Assembly: GCA_038373885.1 (NCBI GenBank)
Contig: JAWZYV010016048.1
Coordinates: 620,001 to 684,000, forward strand
Direction of reading: 5' to 3'
DNA length: 64,000 bases
From: Cheiracanthium punctorium
Taxonomy: Eukaryota > Arthropoda > Arachnida > Araneae > Cheiracanthiidae
A model generated the notes under the pieces. It saw only the letters and a program-made list of their open reading frames with translations, had not been told where the DNA came from and ran no database searches. Position 1 is the first letter of the stretch. The number at the start of each line of letters is the position of its first letter. The position numbers were made by a program, and so were the translations under genes. Positions 56,543 through 64,000 of this stretch are shown piece after piece.

Positions 56543-59300
56543 ACTGATGATGTGAAGAGAAATCTCTATAAATTTCACCAGGCAATCTGAGTGAAATCCC
56601 ATAAACCAGCTCAGCAGAACACACACCTATATCCTCTTTCAAGGTACTTTTGATGCCCAACACACGATTGGTAAAGCACTTACCCAATCACTCGTACCGT
56701 GGGCCCTGGAGGCAGCTTTTAACTGCCTATGGACTCTTCTACCATACCGTTACTTTGGGGGTGGTAAGCCGTGGTTCGATTTTTATTCGACCCTAGCAAC
56801 TGAAAGAAGCCCCTAAACAGATTACTCTCGAAATTGGTACTTCGGTCCGTGGTGATTACCTCGGAAAGCGTGATACCAACACTGCAAGAAAGCTTTTGCA
56901 GTACCTCAGCAGCTTGTGTCTTAATAGAGGTTCCCTCAACCCATCTGGTACAGTGATCCACACAGGTTAACAAGTATCGGAAATCGCATGACGGCGCTAG
57001 AGGTCGCACAATGTCTGAATGGACATTGCCAAAACATCGGTCTGGCAAGGGAAAGGAACCTAAGGGGATTTTGTGTGCTTGTGGACTTTAGACTGCTGAC
57101 AGAGCAAATAGGTCTTGTACCATGCCGTTATATCTTTCTTCATCGAATTCCACACAAACCGTTCCCGAATAAGATTCAATGCAGCGCGCTTACCAGGGTC
57201 AGATAAGGAATGCATACTGTAAAAAACGTCTTTACGAAATGTGCTAGGTACAAATGGTTGAATTTTACCTCTCGAAACATCGCAGTACAACTAACAATCC
57301 TCGAATAGTGGAAACAAATTCAGTTGTAAGTTGGTGTAAGAATTTAACTGGGTCTATAATTCGTCATTTTTGACTTGGTCTAACGCCATGGCTTTATGAT
57401 CTGTATTATGGTTGTCGCCTGACATTGGAATAACATATGCTAGTGGTTTGTGGTCCATAAAAACTACGAATTCCCGACTTTCTAGCATGTAGCGAAAGTG
57501 CCTGATAGCGGAATAGATAGCCAAAAGTTCCCTATCAAAGGTGCTGCAATTTTTTCAGCATCTGTAAGCTTATTAGAGAAAAATGCTAAAGGCTGAATTT
57601 CACCTTAGAATGACTGCTGTAGTACCAATCCAACGGCTATGTCCGATGCATCAGCTGTGTCCTACAATCCTCAAGTGCCTTACCCTAGTAGCACAATTAG
57701 TCCAAAAGACGGTTAAAACACGTTTTTTAACGTCGAAAACGTGTTACCAACGTAATTTAAACGTTTTTTGAACTAGTTGTGCTGATAGGGTAGTTGTGAA
57801 TTCATTCCATTCGATCGGATTTTTGCCTTTTTTACGACGATTACGGACTAGATTGAATAACGGAGCTTGTATAGCTGAAGCATGTTTTATAAAACGAAGA
57901 TAAAAGTTTAACATTGGTGGAAAACGGTGTAATTGCTCAACGGTCAAAGGTTTAAGAAAGTTAGTGATAGTTTCTACTTTATTCGGCAAAGGCCTTAGAC
58001 CATCAGCTGAAATTTGGAATCATATTTCAGGAATCAATCCCAGATCATATAGACTTTCCTGACCAAAAAGATATTTGTGGGGATATGAGACACTTCCATG
58101 TGCGTTAAACCATTTAAACAATTCACACGAGTCTTGCTTATGGATTTCGGCATTTGGGGACGCTACGAGGATGCCGTCCAAGTAGGCGTACCATCCGTCC
58201 AAGCCTCAAATGACACTTTCAATAAGACACTGAAATGCCTCTGGCGTGTTCCGAAATCCAAAACATATATATATATTCTCAAACAAGCCTAAAGAAGTAA
58301 TTACAGCAGTTTTGGGAACGTCTGCTGGGTTAACAGGTTTTGGAGGTTGGCCTAACTAAATCTAGTTTAGAAAAAATTTCGTTACCATACAATAAATGTG
58401 TGAAGTCATAGATGGGTGGGATTGGATACCTATCCGGGATCGTGACTTATTCAACAGGCGGTAAACTCCGTATATTCGCCATTGTCCATTTTTTTTCTTT
58501 ACATAATGTCTACTCCACTTTTTGAGGGTGCAATAGTACCTGCTGCAAGTACTTCATTAAACTCGTCTCTTAAAACATGAAGTTTTTAGAATTAATGGAC
58601 TTTTCTTTACTTTCTATGAAATGGAAAACTCCATCACTTATGTCTTTGGGGTAAGATTTTTTCTAACAATGATGGAAATTGTATTCAATTTTGTAGAAGG
58701 GTGAATTTACGGAAACTGGGGTAGCAAAAGCTTTCGCTTGGTTGGGGACGATACCTCGAGTTTTAACATTCTAAGACTGTCAGTCAATATCTTGTGCCTG
58801 AGGTCTCCCACTAAACCATATTTACTCAAGAAATGGACGCCAAGAATAGGGTGGGAATTACCCGTTACTATAAAAGCAAATAGGAATACTCTCATAAATA
58901 CTAAGTCAATTTCCCTGTGTGTAAAAACCTATGTCTGTATCAGACTACTGTACGATAGATGCAGCGAGGATAGTAGACTCAAGGCCGCACGTAAAACATT
59001 GTTCTCTTCTAAAGGCAGGGAAATTGAGAGCATTTCCCCTGCACAGGACGCAGTAATACAGAACACTCTTCGAGCGTCACTTCAAGCAAAGCATATTTGG
59101 ACGAAGAGTCTACTGGTGGCTCCGGTCACCTGTAGACTCTTCTGATTTGAATCTAGACTTTCTGAAATGTCTGATTTTCAGGTCAAATAGACTTCTATTC
59201 CTCCTGCTGCTGAAGTCTGTCAGGAAATAATTGCGTGTGCCTGCAAGACGCTGTGGCATACCTTTCGATGTGGATGTGGAAAGGCTTGTCCCCCTTGCGT
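56543..59300 (-). pseudogene. Decayed Ty3/Gypsy pol (protease to integrase), minus strand
   Basis: Read from high to low coordinates. Protease end: HPILGVHFLSKYGLVGDLRH at about 58840. Reverse transcriptase: patches from 58600, with YLDGILVAS at about 58185, where the second catalytic Asp is Gly. Connection region: PLTVEQLHRFPPMLNFYLRF at about 57945-57880. RNase H patches lie around 57400-57650. Integrase: zinc domain with one His replaced at about 57230-57070; core with DIVRPLAP, TDRSTNF and NGMVEE at about 57020-56725; and an LRLPGE-like tail near 56595. Many stops, one nested MITE. Belongs to a Gypsy lineage different from the two intact elements. The 58900-59300 part may be gag remains but is unreadable. 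Confidence 0.75.
57683..57790. mobile_element. MITE of 108 bp with TA target
   Basis: It begins CCCTAGTAGCACAATTAGT and ends ACTAGTTGTGCTGATAGGG, an inverted pair of about 25 bp, flanked by TA (57681-57682 and 57791-57792). The interior repeats AACGTTTTTTAACG-like palindromes. Its ends share CCC...AGCACA and the TA target with the 960-bp MITE at 45554-46513. It interrupts the RNase H to integrase part of the decayed pol. Confidence 0.7.
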
Positions 59301-62300
59301 ATCCTTGTGCAAATGTAGGGGTTAAGATATCTCCCAGTAATTTGTAAACTGTGATCTTATATAGAAGACCCTAAATAGTTACAAATAAAAACATTTCCGA
59401 CCAAAATACGGGTACTTTGACAAAGTTAGGTAGTAGGTCATTTATGTTCTATTCTGCGACACTTTTTCAAAATACAATTTGTAAAAAAAATTGTACATGT
59501 TTTCTATGGTTTCTTTTAACTCTATTTATCATTAGAGGCCATAAAAAAATAGAATTACATACATTATTGAACGAAATACGTCTGTTTTTGACAAATTACC
59601 CATGGTAAGTCCTACACGTCTATAAGATAACTTTAGGTTACTTCAAAAAAAAAAGTGCAAATGACGTACGAAATGCCTTCGTGGCGGAAAACGATCTTTA
59701 TATAGACCCCGAAACATAAATAAAATAAGAAATCGCTTTTACTTCAATTTTCACAATTGTTCCGTTAATTCACCGGACTACAATGTAAAAGGAAAATCGC
59801 AAGTTACAATCATCTACTATATTTTTAAGCTTTCACAGGATAAGTAATCTTATAAAATGTAAATACATGTTCAATTCTTTTTATAAAAATGTAGTTAGCG
59901 GTACTCTCAGATGAATTAAATAAAAATCAACATTTTATAGTTCTACTTTTTAAAAATTTTCATTTTCCCATTTTAGATTAACAAAATGTTTATAAAAGAT
60001 GCGTATTTCAGAAAAAAAAAGTGGTATACTTATATCTTCCTAAAATGGTAATCAGAAATCATACATATTGATGAGATTTTTTGGAGCATATTTTAGAAGT
60101 AATGTTAAATTTGATTAATTCAAATAAGTTCTTCTATGAGACACTTAAATATACCATTTATATAAAATAAAATTAAAAAAACTGATGAAAGTACATCTGA
60201 GTATGGAAATAAATAAAAGCTTTTATGCAGATTCAGTTTATGAATCAAATGTATCAAAGCTTTTGTTAATAAAAGCATCAGCACGTTCTGTTTTTTGTGA
60301 GGCCATAACGAAAAAGATTTTAAACATTTTAATACAGCATTTTCCCCAGCATATTTGTTTTTCAATTGTTTCAGATATGTAAGTAGGGGAAAATAGTGAA
60401 AACGAAAAAATATATATATTAAAAATGCACCCGGGAAAAAATGTTTAAACGTAACTCACTTTTAGTCATTAAAATCAAGTTAAATGAAAAAAAAATGGTG
60501 ATAATGTTGCCTTTAAATAAAAGGTCATGCTATATAAATTTATGGAAGATCATGTTTTTATTTAAGTCTGCTAAATGAACACTCGCAAAATTTCAGTGAT
60601 TATTTAGAAAACTTTGGTTCGTAATTGGTGTCTTTTGATATTCTACATGTTTTAAAGAATACACCCACAAAAAAAAATTAAAATTAGAAATGGACTCTAC
60701 ATCCAAACAGCTGCAACTGCCGATATTTGTTTGTTGTTTCATGTTTTTCTTTTATTCTGTGTTAGAATGTGCTGATTTATCCTTAATTAGGATTCTGTAT
60801 TATTGGTGAAGGAAAATAGCTATTCAGGTAATTTACTTTCCTTGTATATTATTCCTGTAAACATATCTGTGAAAATTTTGTTTAAAGCAGATTTAAAGAT
60901 GTAGGAGAAGGTGGCCTAAAATGATCCCCTTAAAGGAAAAGCTTGTGTAAAATAACATTAATGTGTTTAAATAAAACTTTGGGCCTTTCCTAGTAAGTTT
61001 TACACAATATTTTGCATTATAAACATATTTTAATAATATTTTAAACCCACACTGAGTAATGAAAAACAAAGAATTTTGAAAAAGTGTCCACTGATCATTT
61101 TACCCAATGATCCTCCATTTGAAAATAATTGTAAATTGTTTTTTATCAGCAAAATAAAATATAGAAAAGTAATTAAGACTATACATTATGAAATATAATA
61201 AGTTTTACAATAAAATAGTGTTTTCCTCGAAGTGCGTGATTCCGTTTTCTTTTGCAACTGTTGGATATCACATGGACTAAAAGAGAAAAATTTGGGAGAG
61301 TCAAGCATTTTGAGAACGGTTGAAGGGATGCCATTATGGCCAGGACCCGGTACTAGATTTTCTTCAGCCGATGGATCATTTTACCTGGCAAATTGACTGC
61401 CCATTTTAGGTCAGATGACTGGATCACACCGAGAAACATAGCAAAATGAGCAACTGTGATTCCCATCTAAAAACATACTCCATTCAATAAACCAAATCAT
61501 TTTTTCCGTACATGAAGGATTGTAAATCTAAATAAATAGGAAAGTTCGTGCTTGCCTTGTAATAGATGTTATGAATCCCAGTTTTTCGAAAAATTCTCTT
61601 TCGACGCGCAATGCTGTAATCACTTGAATACCGCCATTGCTTTCTCTTCACTTGACACAACTAGTTTATGTGTTACCCGGAAGATAGCGCTATCTGTATG
61701 GAAGAAAACATATGTGGATAGTTTTGTCCTTTCTCTGCTAGAGAAACAAATTAATTTTTCAGTAGGCATATTGAACAAGATACATAATTACTATGATCTA
61801 ATGCAGGGGTGGACAAATTGTGGTGCATACGTAAAAGTTGGAGCACTGAATGTTTCCATGTGGTGGATCTCATCCTTGTACCTAATTATTTTTTTCGACA
61901 GATTGAAGACTTTCGAAATAATTTCCTACCCGGATATTTTTTTCTTATAATTAGTGATGCTAAGTCAACAGGAAGCATTTGAACTTTCCAGAATAATGTC
62001 TCCAAAACCAGAACAATCTCTGATCGCCTTCTATTATCCGAAAATTTATTTTAGAGTTCTCTTCCTCAGAGCAACAATTTCTATCTCATGTTCGCATGTT
62101 ATTACTTTTCTTCCCTTATACTAGAGCTTATCCGTATTCAATTTTTCCAACTCTACCCGTGAACGTAAGGAAGTAAAAAAGTGGTTGAGTTGTTTGGCGC
62201 ATCTGAATGTTTCCTTGTAAAAATTTGGTGCGATAGGCAAAAGGTGGATCTAACGTTGCACATCGCACCATGCTCACATAGATATTACATTTACCCTTTA

Positions 62301-64000
62301 GAAAAAAACAGCCTGAGTTGTTTATTAGGCACAAAACACAAATTTAAAAGTTTGCACAAGGGATGCCAAATATATATGACTGCAGGCATATTTATTTATT
62401 TTTAGATGGCTCAGATAGCTGAAATCATTATTAGTATATTGGTATGATTGGGGACAAAATAAATTTTTTTAAACGTCAAATGAAAGACAGTCCATTTTTT
62501 GCGAAGGGGATTTTTCTTCAAAATCCTTATAGTTACAGTAAACATTTCTGTTGTGATAGGTTGCAGGATGATTTAGCAAGACGTTTGTACAGTAGCAGGA
62601 CGTGTTTTCCATGACTAAAGAACTGAAATCACAACTACTGAAATGGATTAAAACTAATTTTAAAATGTTCTAAAACCTATTCTTGTCCATGAAAAAATAT
62701 ATTCGTTAAAAATAGTACATTAATTTACTAGAATCCTAAAGTTTCGAGTCACTATACATACATGTATGCAATTATCGTTTTCGGCCTTAAAATTTTTTAC
62801 ACTGTAAAGATCGTATTTCTGTAAGTAATTTTATCGAAATGCTCCAAAAAACAATGTTTTTCTATTGAATTATGCAATGTGATCAGTTTAACAGCGTACC
62901 CGATGGTTTTCCTTACTACCCTTAAATCTGACGGATGTGACTCTTCACATCCTGTCGTCGTCTGACTACGAAAAAAACACTCAAAATACTGGTTCTAAAT
63001 GATAAAATCAATCAATAAATAAAAACTTTGTGAAAAAAAGCACACATAAAATGTTACTTATAACATTTAATGTAATTAACATTATTAATTATATTAATTA
63101 AGTATAAGTATATTTTATGTGTTTTTATTTATTTTGGATGACACTACTCTTCAATTGTTTGAACCTTCTTTAAGTGTGAAAGGCAATTCCCAACACTGCT
63201 GGGCTGTCACAACTTTATTTTTGAGGTAAAAAAGATATGTGTGTGGAAAAGTACAATGTTACTTAATCCTGTTATAATTTTATTTTTTAAAACGTAAATT
63301 AATTAAAATTTTTACATTATCATTCCTTACAGCAAATGTAGAATATGTTTGCCACCATTTTGATTATACAAATAAGATAACTATTTGGGTTTTCCAGAGA
63401 AATTCTGCAAAGATCGATGAATTGAAACAAACCATAAACGTAGAAATCTTTTCTATAGCACCAACATTATTGAGAAGAGAGAAGGAAAACTTAGTTCGAC
63501 GTGCTCACTTTTACATTCAAAATGTCTGCTAACATTTTCAACATTTTCTGTGAGGAATGATAATGTAAAAAATTGAATTAAATTATTTTTTCAAAAATAA
63601 AATTATCACATGTAGGTATATTATATACATTGTGAATCTCCAATTCTGTTTTGCCTCACAAAAAATGTTGTAACAGTCCAACAATTTTGGAAATTGTTTC
63701 CAACAGTTAAACAATATTAAAACACTACCTGTTAGAATAGTTGTCATATCCGTCAGATTAAAGAGTAATAAGAAAAACCGTCGGCTTTTCTTTAAATTGA
63801 TCACCCTGTATTTTAAACTTAATGATAAATGCTACATTTTAAATGTTTCAAGTTTTAATCATAATTATATAGAATTTCCATAGGTTTATTAAAATGAGAT
63901 TCGGTTTGTATTACTTCTTTACTATCATTTAAATTTATTTAGTTTTTATACCAAATTATATGAAAGTATAATCTAAACAATTTATGTATTTTTTGATATT
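59301..64000. other. AT-rich region with one transposase-like scrap; no supported gene
   Basis: Apart from the pogo-like scrap at 61201-61380, only short motif-free frames. The longest (61552-61950, 132 codons) lacks an ATG at its start and has no domain. At 61806 CAGGGGTGGACAAATTGTGG resembles a hAT-type end, but no partner was found. Confidence 0.45.
61201..61380 (-). pseudogene. Possible pogo/Tigger transposase C-terminal scrap
   Basis: Sixty codons are open on the minus strand, containing FFSFSPCDIQQLQKKTESRT then SRKT. This resembles the end of pogo-like transposases (pattern FSP--I-PLPK----R--R-KGK). Upstream the frame has stops. The match is short and from memory of the pattern only. 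Confidence 0.35.

Noticed and set aside
59104..59141. Hairpin of 10 plus 4 bp (AAGAGTCTAC/GTAGACTCTT)
   Set aside because: Striking, but a single hairpin in a decayed element with no precursor or terminator context; not called an RNA gene.
61552..61950. 132-codon plus-strand frame
   Set aside because: It begins with TTG rather than ATG, has no domain, and crosses a possible hAT end.
1..64000. CRISPR arrays, bacterial operons, riboswitches
   Set aside because: The window is eukaryotic. The tandem arrays seen are transposon-derived, have no spacer-repeat structure of CRISPR type and no cas genes.

Overview
This window is AT-rich eukaryotic DNA. It contains no complete host gene that I can recognise and is dominated by nested transposable elements. 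The mix of tRNA-Pro-primed Ty3/Gypsy elements, Helitrons, piggyBac-like, hAT, Tc1/mariner and DUF4817-type transposase remnants, with single-base-rich AT spacers, fits an arthropod genome. An arachnid is plausible, but that is inference and the species cannot be read from the sequence.

Layout. 1-1063: tail of a mariner-superfamily element with a broken DUF4817-like transposase. 2450-10705: a Tc1-like element whose transposase has been split by a 5.9 kb insertion (2763-8705), which itself carries a piggyBac-like insertion (4164-5129). Inside the same Tc1 element, a piece of the transposase gene has been inverted, duplicated and amplified into five tandem monomers of 275-285 bp (8987-10391). 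15880-21423: a young Ty3/Gypsy element (5,544 bp) with two identical 244-bp LTRs, a 4-bp target duplication and one intact Gag-Pol frame. 22699-23450: a mariner-like pseudogene. 25674-25973: a MITE. 28038-37078: a second Ty3/Gypsy element (9,041 bp, minus strand) with ~1,013-bp LTRs and a 5-bp target duplication. Its Pol frame is intact, and gag and pol are joined by what looks like a canonical -1 ribosomal frameshift site followed by a possible pseudoknot. Its gag is interrupted by one TGA. 39584-42059 and 43627-47441: two non-autonomous Helitrons in the same orientation, both built from diverged tandem repeats and both invaded by MITEs (two hAT MITEs in the first; a 960-bp AAGCTT-rich MITE with a tRNA-like segment in the second). 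47607-47781: a perfect hAT MITE. 52731-54022: an element with ~500-bp terminal inverted repeats. 54368-54590: a tRNA-derived SINE. 54650-59300: two decayed Gypsy polyproteins meeting tail to tail, with a small MITE in the second. The rest is AT-rich sequence with no supported gene.

How the parts relate. There is no pathway here. The story is one of layered insertion. Target duplications and, in one case, an internal empty-site comparison give the relative order. The two items of most biological interest are the frameshift cassette of the second Gypsy element and the inverted-repeat array made from a transposase fragment.
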